DNA of 64,000 nucleotides from Fulvia fulva (GCF_020509005.1 NC_063012.1:7130001-7194000), one strand, 5' to 3'; counted from the first letter of the stretch, positions 51,762-62,470 are shown. Numbers and translations: made by a program. The notes: generated by a model not told the origin, from the letters alone.

Positions 51762-52611
51762 ATGGCAGCCGCAGCGAAACCCAACGATGTCACTGTACGC
51801 TCCACCTCCCAAGCACCAGCGTTGTTTGATTCACCAGACCAGCCGCATCGCGGACTGAGCGCGAGGACAAACAGGCCGGAAGTAGCCAGGTGCCAGTCAT
51901 ACTGCTGCTCGCCTTCGCCGTCTCAACAGCCTCAGCTCAGTCGCGGCGCGGGGTCTTGCTATTCTTATTCCTCCTCACCAGCGCGATCTTTCTGCTATAG
52001 CGTTGATGGAACTGATGGCTCTGACTATGCGCAGTCCGAGGATGGCTCCTTCCCTGAATTTGGAGAGCACATTGACTCGACGACATTCGAGCAGGTGAGT
52101 CGCAACCATTCGAGAAAGTTCATCTTTGAAGGAATATGCTGATCAGTGAATAATTAGATTCTCGAGATGGACGATGATGAAGAAGAACGCGAATTCAGCA
52201 AGAGCATAGTATACGACTTCTTCACTCAGGCGGACAGTACTTTCGAGAAGATGCACTCCAACCTGTACGCTTTCTCACCCCTTTCCCTGCATCAATTATG
52301 TGCTCCTCCAGCACACACCCTACTGACAAGTTCACACTAGGGACAAAAAAGACCTGAACCAACTCTCAGCCCTAGGTCACTTCCTCAAGGGCTCCTCCGC
52401 CACCCTCGGCCTTACCAAGGTCAAGGACTCGTGCGAGAAGATCCAACATTTCGGCGCGATGAAGGACGAGACGGGGACCAAGGACGTGGATGATGTGGAG
52501 AAGTGTCTGGCTAATTGCAAGACGACGATTGAGCAGGCACAGAAGGAGTTCAAGGAGGTTGAGACGCTGTTGAAGAAGTTTTATCATGATGATGGAAGGG
52601 GGCCTGCGTAG
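51762..52611 (+). CDS. ypd1: Histidine phosphotransfer protein Ypd1
   Basis: Exons 51762-52094, 52158-52264 and 52341-52611 encode 236 residues. Introns of 63 and 76 nt have donors GTGAGT and GTACGC and TAG acceptors. The HPt domain begins at FGEHIDSTTFEQILEMDDDE and continues REFSKSIVYDFFTQADSTFE. The phosphoaccepting histidine is in ALGHFLKGSSATLGLTKVKD (His about 160), followed by CEKIQHFG and a last amphipathic helix. Ypd1 relays phosphate from hybrid histidine kinases (Sln1/Nik1 type) to the Ssk1 and Skn7 regulators, controlling the HOG MAP-kinase route. The first 95 residues are a Ser/Pro/Cys-rich, disordered extension (VARCQSYCCSPSPSQQ), longer than the yeast protein (167 residues). 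Translation from a shorter isoform is possible but no in-frame ATG precedes the conserved FGEHID in the right place. Confidence 0.92.
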
Positions 52612-52995
52612 ATGACGTTCCCTCGATCGATCTTGGGGACGAGGGCGTTGGGTATGACCCAACTCAAGTGCGAAAGTGACAAGGCCTCAACGTGAAGTGA
52701 GGGAATGACCTACGACATTACTCTATCAACTGGCAGTGGGGATGACTGTCACCGCTTCTTCTTTTGTGTCCCTGAACGAGCACTTCCACTCGTTGTCAGT
52801 CTGTCCAGCTACTAGAGCGATCATAGCGAAGATGCATCAAATCTTGGATATGCTTTCAAGCATGTTTTGATTCTGTTGTTCTTACACATGATCCCATCAG
52901 ATCCGAGGATTATGTCCTCGTCAACCATCAAATACCACAAACGCCATGCATGTTATCGTCTTAATGTTTTTGATGTACATCCTCGACCACTATGG
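52612..52995. other. Convergent 3' region between ypd1 and the mannosyltransferase gene
   Basis: This 384-bp gap between two stop codons shows nothing but presumptive 3' UTRs. Confidence 0.5.
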
Positions 52996-54032
52996 CTATC
53001 GCTTCCTTTCTTGATCTCGAAGTTCTCGCCATCGCGATATGAGCGGCCCCATTTCTTGTTCGCAATCTCGCGCGGGGTCTCGTTGGCAGCCGTGGAAGTT
53101 CGCTACGAAGTCGCCTTCTTGGTATAGTCCTACAAGGATGTTAGTCACGTCTCCTTCCAACAGACACGATGTCGTGCTAATATCTTACCTTCCGGCGTAC
53201 TTGTCCCAACCTCTCTCGTGTAGCTATTCAGTGCCCTCTGCGGCACCAGCGCAAGTTTCGCAAGAATTGTTCCATGCCACTGCACCATATGTTCTAGCGC
53301 ATGGCCCTCCGCTTTTTGGAAGTTATAGCTCCGGTACAATGGATCGTACCATGAGTCCAAGAAGAACTTAGCCCACTCCCCAGTCCGTACCAAGAGACTC
53401 CCTCCTGCTAATCCCTCCTTGTCCTGTGTCATGATCAAGTCTACTCTTTCGCCCTTGAGGTGGGAGAAAGTCTTGATGACGCTGTCGGGAGGTACGATGG
53501 GGCGGTCTGTGATCATTTGTGATTCGAGCGTTCGGGGTTCGAGGAGCATCGTTTGCAGGGAAGATTGCGTGGACATGATGAGGGCGGTGGAGGTGAGGTA
53601 CCAGAGCCATGGGGTGTCGGGGTACATGGTCATTGCGTGTCGTAGAGCTGGCACTTTACTCCAACTTGAAGGCACCTTCTCCATAAGGTCGTAGTCTGTG
53701 GTGTTGGGGAAGAACGTCGCGTAGCCGTGTCGCGCGGCATAGTGTCTCCTGTTCTCGATGATGGCGTCCTTGTATTTATCTGAGAGTTTTGGATCGAGGG
53801 TTGTGATGATGACGACTTCGGGTGTGCCTGGTGGTGTCCATCGTACTGTTTCTGAGGGTCCGCTGAAGAGGTATATGAGGAGCCAGATCAGGCCGACTAT
53901 GCCCACGAAGGGAGGGCCGTAGGTTTTGAGCGCGCGCTTCTGGCGGTAGGAGGATGCGCGGGTGGGTGTGTAGGAGGAGGTGGATTGAGGCATTGACGAT
54001 TTGCGCGGATATGGGAACTGCATGTCGGGCAT
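52996..54032 (-). CDS. GT34-family glycosyltransferase (Mnn10/Mnn11-like), type II membrane protein
   Basis: Exon 1 is complement(53189-54032), intron complement(53130-53188) runs GTAAGA..TGTAG, and exon 2 is complement(52996-53129); 325 residues. A basic cytosolic tail is followed by one signal anchor (PPFVGIVGLIWLLIYLFSG, about 40-58), as in Golgi glycosyltransferases. The catalytic domain has VVIITTLDPKLSDKYKDAII, ENRRHYAARHGYATFFPN, WSKVPALRHAMTMYPDTPWL and, after the intron, GLYQEGDFVANFHGC with the family's closing motif. The usual DxD site of GT34 enzymes should fall in LWYLTSTALIMS, where the two acidic residues are absent. Family members build the alpha-1,6 backbone or alpha-1,2 branches of N-glycan mannans. 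The protein could be a non-catalytic complex subunit like those of the M-Pol II complex. Confidence 0.85.
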
Positions 54033-54453
54033 CGCCTCGTATTTGAAGAATCTAAGGACGAGCGAAACGAGACGGGGCGTGACACCTGGTCAGATAGAGG
54101 GGTGCGTCCGGCGATCTAAGGCCACATTGTGCTCTGATTCGTGCTGGTAGAGATTGAGTCGCGATCAAGGGTGCTATGCGCTTGGTGGTGGTATGCGTGT
54201 GAATGCAGAAGTAGTTCAGGTGTTTCCTGCTGCCCATGAGTTGAATCGCAATTAGACTTCGCGTTGAAGGAGTTCCAAGTTTCCAAAATAGCCGGGGTGC
54301 TTGTGGTTGATGCAGGGTTGCCGTGATCTTATAAAGTGGACCGTTTCAGCCCTACGAGCTCCGTCTGCTGCACCGTCTGCCGTCTGCCGCTTCTTCTTCT
54401 CGTGCTCGAGAGCTTCTCCTCATCCTTCGACATCCTCATCGACTGGCCTCTTG
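54033..54453. promoter_or_regulatory. Divergent promoter of the GT34 gene and gep3
   Basis: This 421-bp gap separates the starts of two genes on opposite strands. The gep3-side frame stays open upstream to an ATG at 54310, so some of this may be coding. Confidence 0.5.
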
Positions 54454-56598
54454 ATGTTGACGACGTGTCGTGTTGCTCAGCACCACTTCAATCTCAAGCG
54501 ACTCCTACCGAGCGAACGCGCTGCTGGGCTTGGACTGCTCCGGCTACATTCGCGAACACAATGTCCATCACGTGAAAGACGATGCTTCAGCATCACGAGG
54601 CACCAGCGACAGGATTTAACTAGCGAGGCACCGTCGCCATCTCTTGAGCCCCCAAGACATATCAGGGACGATGCGACCGCATTCGCGAGATCCCTACCAG
54701 TTGTCTGCCCTGGGTGCGGAGGTCTGAGCCAGACTGTGGAACTAGAGGCACCAGGCTACTACAGTCAGAAGCAGAGGAACATCAAAAGGAGGAAGGCCGA
54801 AGATGAGGATAGCATCTTTCAGCAGGCAATGTCGCGTCTATCCGGAGGCGATGATGCATCCGCGAAAGAACTACCGACAAGGCCAGATCGAGATGCGAAC
54901 CAAAGCTCAGACATATTGATATGTGATCGATGTCACGATCTCGTACATCAGTCGAAAGGCAACTCTATTCTGCATCCTTCTATGCAGTCAATACAAGCCA
55001 TCATCGAGTCAAGTCCACACAAGCACAATCACATCTACCACGTACTCGATGCAGCCGATTTTCCTCTGTCGCTCATTCCGAACCTCATGTCCACCCTGAA
55101 ACTTCCCCGTCTACGATCCCAGAACCGGCGCTCGAAGACCATGAATCATGCCCACGGCCGTCAAGCAGATGTGTCATTCATCATCACGCGCTCTGATCTG
55201 CTAGCGCCACAGAAGGAACAGGTCGACCGCATGATGCCATATCTGCAGGACGTTCTGCGAGATGCTCTTGGTCGGACGAAAAGAAACCTGCGGCTGGGTA
55301 ACGTACGCTGCGTCAGCGCAAAGCGAGGATGGTGGACGCCACAAGTCAAGCAAGAAATATGGGATCGAGGCGGTGCTGGTTGGGTTGTTGGCAAGGTGAA
55401 TGTGGGCAAAAGTGCACTGTTCGAGGTTGTCTTCCCGAAAGGGCGTGCAGCGGTGGGCGTCAAGGACACCAAGCTTCTGGCAATGTTAGCTCCTGGTGCC
55501 TCCAAGGCTGAAGTTGAGGATGCAGCGGCCGCGGAGCAGGATTTGTCTGCGGCTGAGAATGTTGCACTGTCTGCGTCCGCAGGACGCCAACTGCCGACAG
55601 AGGACATTAGCCCGACAGGAGTCAAGGAATCTTCTGATGTCTCAGCTGCGGCGAGTGAGCAGGCGACGATCTCGAAAGACGTTGATGAGGAAGCAGACCT
55701 GGACGATGAAGAGAGCACGTCTCTGCTCCCGCCTGTTCAGCCCGAAAGACAGTATCCTCAAATGCCGATTGTATCAGCTCTTCCTGGCACTACTGCCTCG
55801 CCAATTCGAGTTCCATTTGGCAAGGGCAAAGGCGAACTAATCGATCTGCCGGGGGTGCAGCGCAGCTCAATGGAGACTCACATTCAGCCCAAGCACGTAC
55901 CAGCTTTGGTGATGAAGAGCAGAGTCATCCCTGAGCAGCACACGCTAAAGGCTGGTCAATCACTACTGCTAGGCGGCATTATTAGACTAACGCCGAAGAC
56001 TGAAGGTGTCACCTTCTTGGCTTATGCATTCACACCACTGAGAGCACATGTCACTGGCGACCAGAAGGCTGTGGCGATCCAGACTGGACTCTACGAAGAT
56101 GGCACACTCTACACGGGCACTGTCGAGAACATCGCCACTGACAAGGCCAAAGGACGTATAAAGAGCGCAGGAACTTTCCAGCTGGCGTGGGATGTCACCA
56201 AGAAGCGAGCAGGCCCATTGACAGACAGGGCGGCCGGCAAGCAGAAAGCGGAGAACCTTCCATTCATCGTATACAGTGCAGACATATTGATTGAAGGCGT
56301 GGGCTGGATAGAGCTGGTCTGTCAAGTGCGAAATCGACGGAAGAGCTTGATACCAGATGCTTTGACTGCTGAGCTCGGCGACAATTCACCTGAGAAAGAA
56401 GCTCTACCTGAAGTGGAAGTTTTCACACCAAAAGGCAAGTTCATCGGCATACGTCAGCCCATGAACGCCTGGTTGATCGCAGGCCAGAAGAAAGTCGCCA
56501 AACACGCTCAGCGATCCCGACCCAGAATGAGCATTTCCATGCGGAAGAGAAAAGAAGGTGGCGGCAGAAGCACCTCAGCCAACGTCACACCCACATGA
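54454..56598 (+). CDS. gep3: Gep3/Mtg3-type circularly permuted mitochondrial GTPase
   Basis: One exon, 714 residues from ATG 54454 (MLTTCRVAQHHFNLKRLL), chosen because it begins a basic mitochondrial presequence; ATG 54310 would add 48 residues. Two zinc-ribbon-like pairs (VVCPGCGGLSQ and LICDRCHDLVHQ) precede the permuted GTPase domain. In order: YHVLDAADFPLSLIPN (G5/G4 region), FIITRSDLLAPQ (NKxD-like TRSD), then the G1 loop WVVGKVNVGKSALFEVVF and, after a 130-residue Ala/Glu-rich insertion, the G3 motif LIDLPGVQRSS. This YqeH-like circular permutation is the Gep3 hallmark. The protein is implicated in small-subunit mitochondrial ribosome assembly and interacts genetically with prohibitins. 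It is convergent with the tetraspanin gene, 49 bp between stops. Confidence 0.9.
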   Translation: MLTTCRVAQHHFNLKRLLPSERAAGLGLLRLHSRTQCPSRERRCFSITRHQRQDLTSEAPSPSLEPPRHIRDDATAFARSLPVVCPGCGGLSQTVELEAPGYYSQKQRNIKRRKAEDEDSIFQQAMSRLSGGDDASAKELPTRPDRDANQSSDILICDRCHDLVHQSKGNSILHPSMQSIQAIIESSPHKHNHIYHVLDAADFPLSLIPNLMSTLKLPRLRSQNRRSKTMNHAHGRQADVSFIITRSDLLAPQKEQVDRMMPYLQDVLRDALGRTKRNLRLGNVRCVSAKRGWWTPQVKQEIWDRGGAGWVVGKVNVGKSALFEVVFPKGRAAVGVKDTKLLAMLAPGASKAEVEDAAAAEQDLSAAENVALSASAGRQLPTEDISPTGVKESSDVSAAASEQATISKDVDEEADLDDEESTSLLPPVQPERQYPQMPIVSALPGTTASPIRVPFGKGKGELIDLPGVQRSSMETHIQPKHVPALVMKSRVIPEQHTLKAGQSLLLGGIIRLTPKTEGVTFLAYAFTPLRAHVTGDQKAVAIQTGLYEDGTLYTGTVENIATDKAKGRIKSAGTFQLAWDVTKKRAGPLTDRAAGKQKAENLPFIVYSADILIEGVGWIELVCQVRNRRKSLIPDALTAELGDNSPEKEALPEVEVFTPKGKFIGIRQPMNAWLIAGQKKVAKHAQRSRPRMSISMRKRKEGGGRSTSANVTPT

Positions 56599-56647
56599 GA
56601 TACCCAAAACCAAATACCGCCGATTACCACTGAGCTCGTCCATCGAT

Positions 56648-57590
56648 TCAATCCCTCGCCCACATATTCTCCCCACTCTCCTGCTGTATCAACGGACTGG
56701 GTCTCACCCTACTGCTATTCCCTACCACATGCGTCGCAAGATTACTGTCCTGATTCAATCTCGTCACCTCCTCCCTCAAACTATCCGCCTCACCCTCTTC
56801 CTCCACATCCCTGAACGTGATTGCCGGCCGAATTCTCGCCTCTCCACTCCCTTCCCCATCTCTCGGCAACCTAATCGCACTCGGTAACCACCCGGCGTCC
56901 CCTCCCTCCAACGCCACAAACAACGCAACTTTCCACAAGAACACCGCAACCGGCACAACTAACAAAATAATCGCGACTTTCCTCTCCATTGTCCTCCAAG
57001 GCTCAATACACGCCTCATCCCTTTCATACCGCACCACACACGCATCACTCCCATGACTGTGGTCCGGAAATGGAAACGCCATATCCTGAACCCCTTTAAA
57101 CCCACAACACTGCAACGCGTCCTGAATCCGGGCAACATTCACACCATCCTTGGTCTTAAACATCTCCATCCACTTATCATGCAGTGGACACCACAGCCCT
57201 CCCAAAGGAGAAATGTGCGTGCCAGCCAAAGTAGCGAGGACAGTCTCATAGATGAGGAAGAAGACGTTGACGGTTTGGAAGATTTTGGAGGTCTGAAGCT
57301 GCCACTTGGAGGTGAGGCGATTTTGGAAAGAGGTTAGGAGCTCGATGGCTATGCCCGCCAGAGGAGGGAGGGCGACGGTTAGGGCGGTGTGGACGTTGGG
57401 GATGGGAAGGGAGTAGAAGTTGCTGAGGTGGAGGGCGTAGGCGGCGAGGATTGTTAGGGTGAGGAGGTACTGTGGGTAAGCATGTGTTAGATTTGTGTTG
57501 TGGTTTTGGTAGCAGGGAGGAGTGGACGGAGCTTACGATGATGCTGAGGATCGTTATGAACTGTCTTCTGTTGGGTTTGAAGCTTGCCAT
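56648..57590 (-). CDS. Tetraspanin-like membrane protein
   Basis: Exon 1 is complement(57537-57590), intron complement(57470-57536) runs GTAAGC..CACAG, and exon 2 is complement(56648-57469); 291 residues. Four hydrophobic helices are visible: RRQFITILSIIYLLTLTILA (about 9-28), ALTVALPPLAGIAIELL, KIFQTVNVFFLIYETVLATL and a last helix VAIILLVVPVAVFLWKVALF. The large extracellular loop between helices 3 and 4 carries the tetraspanin CCG motif (ALQCCGFKG) plus paired cysteines (GLWCPLHDKW, DACVVRYERDEACIEPW). The C-terminal 90 residues are cytosolic and charged. This is the fungal tetraspanin pattern (Tsp3-like more than Pls1, judged from the longer tail). Fungal tetraspanins organise membrane microdomains in growth and infection structures. 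Confidence 0.82.
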
Positions 57591-58401
57591 TTTGATCTGA
57601 TCGTGGACTGGTGTTGCGAGTTATGGTATGATCAGCATACGCGCTTCAAGAATTGGCCAAGCTGTAAGGCCTGATCGTGGCAGCAATATGCCTATCCTCA
57701 CTCATCGACGAGTCGATGTGACAATGTAAGAGAGAGACCGCCACCTTTGAAAAGGAGGAGCAACAAGCACATCATGTACTGCCCTCCTTCGCTTCTGCCA
57801 TCCCTACCTCTGCAGCAGGAATGTGGTACATCTTCAAGGAGCTTGAATCATAGAGCTCCATGTATAGGCCGGAAGTATCTTACCCCGCTGCGCATGTTGC
57901 ACAGAGCAACCTTGCAGTTACCTTCATGGCAGCTGCAGAATGAGTGCGATGCAGTGATGCAACAAAGAGCTGCGAGTCTGGTCGGCCCTAGATCCTGGGC
58001 ATCTGCATGCACTCGTACACCACTTCATGCAGCCGGAACTGAGGCCGAAAGCTAGAATGCACGCTAAAGTGCCGGGAGGTGAAGTGGTGAAAAGCAAATG
58101 GCGACTGAGACCGAGGGCTCCTGACAAAAATTATGGCCATCGCGCTTCGAAGTGCGATAGTAACAAGAGCCTATACGAGAGGCTCTAAGCACCATTGGCC
58201 TTCGTCATATTGTGGAGAGAGGCGCGCTCTTAATAATGCTTCCGCTTCTTTGCGAGAAGTCGCTGCGCTGCAGTACAATTGTCGCCGCTGATGAGGCATC
58301 AATCTGCGGGCATCAAGCAACCACCTCTTTTGTGGTGAGCCCTTGGGCCAATCACTGCAAATAGCATCACAATGGTATTCGGGCTGGACCGTAACGACAT
58401 T
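57591..58401. other. Intergenic region with two adjacent hairpin sequences
   Basis: It contains the tetraspanin promoter and the 3' end of the RBR ligase gene. At 58139-58158 a near-perfect 20-bp palindrome (one G.T mismatch pair) is followed at 58166-58186 by a 7-bp stem with 7-nt loop (AGAGCCT / AGGCTCT). No open frame is convincing. Confidence 0.55.
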
Positions 58402-60277
58402 CTATGCCGCTCGTGCGCTGGATTTGTACTTGTCTCTGCAACCCGTGCACACAATCAGTCGGCAGCGCATGCAGTCCCATGCCTCCTTCCCGATATCTGG
58501 CTGTTTACTGGGTCGATCCTTCGTTCCTGGCCGCGAAGGGGTGGGCATCAACGGTGGCGCTGGCTGCAGTGACTCAAAGCAGCGATTACACTCCAAATAG
58601 TTCAGGTCGCCATGGTCGAAACGATCGGTGGGAGTTCTGAACTCGATCCAGGAGTGCTCGCACGACCACACTTGGACTGATGGGTCTTCTGGCTCATCGC
58701 CAAAATCGTATCCACCTCCGGCCCAGCGACGAGATCCTCCAGCGTCCAGATTGACAGCTTGGATGATAGGAGAGGCCAGAACTCGCGTCGGGTCATTTAT
58801 CGGCGCAGGAGGCCCTGCATCAAGCATGGGAGTGTCGCCGTTGTTGCTAACAACGCCATCGTCCGAATCGCTTTCCCCTACAAACAGGGGGACGTTAGCG
58901 ATACCCCTTGAACCACGTGGCAGTGGTGTAAATGAAGCGCGTCGTGCAGCGCATATCTCGCGCGATCCACCATGGTCTGAGCAACTGCTCGAAGTCTGGT
59001 AGTCTTCAGAAACGTACCCTCTTCACTGTCTTCATCATCTTCGTCATCGATCTCGTCATCAGCTATTATCAAGTCAGCACACCAAAACACGGTCTCCCTG
59101 TCAGACTCACCGGGGCCAGCGCAATCGCCCTGACACTCATCAATGCTGCGCAGACACCACCAGCACCAGTGTGCGCCGCAAGTGCACTGCATGTGGCTGC
59201 AACCGTACATACGGCGGACTCCATGCTTACACCTCGGGCACTTCTTGTAGCCAAATTGCTGGAGCATGGCGACTTCTTCGTCATTGGTCGATGTGTCGCA
59301 AGCTCCTTTGTCACGATGTTCGATGTGCTTGCAAGACGTGCAGATTGCGATATGGCAGGTAGGACATGCGAAGATATCGTGCTGTACAGTCCGACGTACT
59401 GCACTCAGCTGGTCGGCGGTGGAAGAGAGGACCTGTCAACATTAGCGTGTGCGCTTCTGTATGTGTGGCTGCTTATCGAGGCGTGGGTTCATCGTACCTC
59501 AAGGTACTTCGACAAGAGTTTGTCCGCTGCTAGCGACACTGGATGTTGGTGGCCGTTGTAGCGTTTGGTATTGGCATGTAGCAGCAATACGTCCTGGGAC
59601 ATTTCCGCCGAGGATGTGTACTCATGGTCGTCGATCTTCTGCTGTATTCGCTGTAGGTGTATGGGTTTCGGCACGCGTTTGGTATAGCCCGGCAGTTCAA
59701 TGGTATGAACATCAGTTCGAAAGAATCTAGCCTCTGCGCTCGTGTCGAGTTTGTGGAAGATAGCTTTCATCACCTGTTGCTTCGATGGCGCAGGTTCTAC
59801 GATGGGCTCGTTTGACGGGACCTTGCTGCGAGGACGTTAGCCTGTTGTCACCAACAGTGGCTTTGCCACTCACTACTTTTCAGAGATGAACGCAGAGCAG
59901 GCTGGCGAAGGACAGTACAGCTTATCAATCGCCAGCCATTCTTCGAACTTGAGTCTGAATGTGTTGGTTCCTTCGGGGTGGAACCAGGGTAGTACGGTGT
60001 AAAGCTGAATGAGGGTGCAACTGGCAACGTCAGCTATGAAGCCAGGCGAGTACGCGTGAGCCTACCATCGTGGCGGAAACCTTGTTGGGTCGGTCAGAGA
60101 ATCATGGAACATGCCGAGCAGACATTGGCGACAGTAGGTCGCAGGACATGAGCGACATGCCCGTATCAGTGCTTTGGCCGGTTCGCAACAGATTATGCAT
60201 ATTGGAGGACCGGCGGAAGCGACAGGAGGTTTCGGCGGGACAGCTGTGCCTGTCGGTGGTACGAGTTGGAAGTCCAT
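58402..60277 (-). CDS. RBR-type (RING-IBR-RING) E3 ubiquitin ligase
   Basis: Six exons, complement(60066-60277, 59874-60020, 59498-59825, 59111-59432, 59018-59062, 58402-58877), encode 509 residues. Introns are 45, 48, 65, 48 and 140 nt with GTAGGC, GTGAGT, GTACGA, GTGAGT and GTACGT donors. RING1 is CIICCEPAKALIRACRSC then ATYCRQCLLGMF and, across the first splice, RFPPRCC. A C-P-S-P-A-C pair follows. After a variable linker comes the IBR part FACPTCHIAICTSCKHIEH. RING2 reads KKCPRCKHGVRRMYGCSHMQ then CTCGAHWCWWC, with the predicted thioester cysteine in GCSHMQC. Beyond an acidic stretch, a C-terminal module has WSCEHSWIEF, LECNRCFESL and AWDCMRCRLIVCTGC. RBR ligases pass ubiquitin through the RING2 cysteine. 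Targets are unknown. Confidence 0.88.
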
Positions 60278-60994
60278 GTGTGCCTGTGCGAGACGCTCCG
60301 AGTGCCGTTGATCTTAGCAATGTCTGGTGCTGATGCCTAGATCGCGAGTCTGCAGTGATTCACGACTCAAGTGAGTCGTCGAGGTAAGCACAAAAGTGAG
60401 CGATCCACTCGCGAACGACTTGTCTGTTCTTGCCTACCAAAGCACAGTGCAGGTGGCTACCAGGCCCCAGTATGCACGCATCCGTAGGGAAGGCACCTTC
60501 TACACGGCATCATGTAACCTATCCAAGAGAGGCATGATGATGACGACACAGCACAGACTAGACGACAAGCACTCGAACGGCGCTGGAAGCGACCGTGCGG
60601 CCGTGCTCGACATGTACAGGGCATGACGGGAAAAGAGAAGTATAGCAGAACATGAAGCTGAGATGCAGGATGCAGGACATCATCCCTGTCAAGCATATGC
60701 TTGGACCGTGGTCGGATCTGACAACCGAAGCACTAGCTCTGTGTCTCTGTCCCACGGCTTCGATCGTTGTTGCTCTGTGTGCTCTCCTCTTGTTGATGCA
60801 ACGAAATCGAGGCTGCTTCCTGGGACGAGTCATACGCCGTGAATTGTAGTCGCGAGGCAGAAACGTAACATGCCGAGATGTGAACCAGATGACTGACGCG
60901 ACAGTCCTCGTGACAGCCGGCGAAGGCAGACGACTTCCCGACTACAGATTCGACCTTCGCGTACATTCGACCCTACGCGCCTATATTGACAAAC
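60278..60994. promoter_or_regulatory. Divergent promoter of the RBR ligase and the coiled-coil gene
   Basis: The 717 bp lie between the two starts. Short open frames on both strands lack coding character. Confidence 0.5.
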
Positions 60995-62470
60995 ATGCCT
61001 TCCGGCAAGTCCTGGTACGCGCAAGCATCATCAAGCAAGGCTCGGCTGTCGAACTCAAGTCATGAGCTTCCGCGATGGACATCTCCTTCGCCCTCTGCAT
61101 CGATCATTCCACCACCCATCGTACAAAGCGTCGCCCAACTGCCTAGTAATGCCCCCACCCAGTCGACTGTGATCGAGCGACCGTCACCTATTGAAGATCG
61201 GCATCAGGAACTGGAGGCAGATCTACAGTTCTTGCTAGATGCACAAGCTGAAGGGCTGATTCGAGGCCTTGGTGACGTCGCTGTAGACGACCGCAGTTCG
61301 ACAAGCAGCACCACGCCGACTGCGCAAAGCGTAAGGAGTGCGTCAGCCAGGCGGACGCGTAAGCCTGCTCGTCGGCAGCTGGGTCTACGAAGTGCACGAA
61401 AGGGTATCTACAATGCAATAAGTGCTCTGTCGGCGCTGAAGGACGATGAGATTCAGGATGTCTGTTCTCAGCTGCAAGATGATGAGAATACACTTGCTCA
61501 GATCGATGACTGGGAGGCCAAACGGAAAGGGTTGGAGGAAGTTTCCGATAGCGTGGACGAGAGCGGCGAGACTGTCAGGGTGCAACGACTGAAGCAAGAG
61601 GCAGATACTCTCCAGACAGAAATCAACACGGTCGAACTTCAGCTTATGGAGATGAAGTCGAGGCATCGAAAATTGCTCAAGCAAGCTGCGGCAGTAGAGA
61701 ATTCGGTTCAGGCCAAAATGGCATCATACACATCGAGCTTGCATCTACTTGAGGAAGAGGTGCAGAGATTCCTGAGCGCGAAGCCATACACTCGGGAAGA
61801 GCGGTCTACCTCGTCAGACGGTCAACAATCTATGTGGCAACTTCCGCCGAACCGGAGGAACTTGGACATGGCGAAGCAGTATTGGACCGAGCAACGTGAG
61901 TCTACTGTAGAAATGCGCAAGCAACATGAGCAGGAGAGAGCAGCTCTAGTTGAGGGAGCTCAATTGTGGAAGGAGACTGTGATGGAGGTAACAGATCTCG
62001 AAAGACAGATTCGAGATGAGATGACTGGCTTGAGACCAATCTCTCCGGAATCGCCATCAGCTTGGGACGATGCGCCGCCTTCCCAGCCAGTCGATCACTC
62101 TCGACAGCTGAAGAATACCTTGGGCAAGATGCAGTCGGTCATCTCATCGGTAGAAGGCAAGCTTCAGAAGGCGGAAGACAACCGATGGTCGCTTTTGATG
62201 GCTGCAATTGGGGCTGAGCTGGACGCTCTCAAGCGTGGCAAGGAAATTCTCGCCGGCGTTCTCGGTGTGACAGAGCCCGACCTGATGGACGCCAACGGAC
62301 ATGATAGCAAGGATGACAGTCCTGGCGAGGATATCCGTGGGCTTGACAAAAGCTTCGAGACTGCACGACTTGATGAGGCCAGAAGTCCACAGCGCAAGCA
62401 TGAGGACGATGACCATGATGAGCCAGACCCCGAGCTACTGTTCTCGCGGCAAGACATAGATAATGAATAA
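60995..62470 (+). CDS. Coiled-coil protein resembling fungal Atg28
   Basis: A single exon of 491 residues from ATG 60995 (MPSGKSWYAQASSSKARLS). After a Ser/Pro-rich start, residues 65-90 read DRHQELEADLQFLLDAQAEG LIRGLG in two blocks, then a Ser/Thr linker and RKPARRQLGLRSARKGIYNA. This lies ahead of long coiled coils (LKQEADTLQTEINTVELQLM, LLEEEVQRFLSAK, ERQIRDEMTGL). The order of short LLDAQ-xx-G-L helix, basic GLRSARKGI block and coiled coils resembles the filamentous-fungal proteins annotated as autophagy-related 28, but this is from memory of the family's look and is not certain. The C-terminus is acidic (HEDDDHDEPDPELLFS). A structural, self-associating protein is certain; the autophagy link is tentative. 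Confidence 0.7.
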   Translation: MPSGKSWYAQASSSKARLSNSSHELPRWTSPSPSASIIPPPIVQSVAQLPSNAPTQSTVIERPSPIEDRHQELEADLQFLLDAQAEGLIRGLGDVAVDDRSSTSSTTPTAQSVRSASARRTRKPARRQLGLRSARKGIYNAISALSALKDDEIQDVCSQLQDDENTLAQIDDWEAKRKGLEEVSDSVDESGETVRVQRLKQEADTLQTEINTVELQLMEMKSRHRKLLKQAAAVENSVQAKMASYTSSLHLLEEEVQRFLSAKPYTREERSTSSDGQQSMWQLPPNRRNLDMAKQYWTEQRESTVEMRKQHEQERAALVEGAQLWKETVMEVTDLERQIRDEMTGLRPISPESPSAWDDAPPSQPVDHSRQLKNTLGKMQSVISSVEGKLQKAEDNRWSLLMAAIGAELDALKRGKEILAGVLGVTEPDLMDANGHDSKDDSPGEDIRGLDKSFETARLDEARSPQRKHEDDDHDEPDPELLFSRQDIDNE

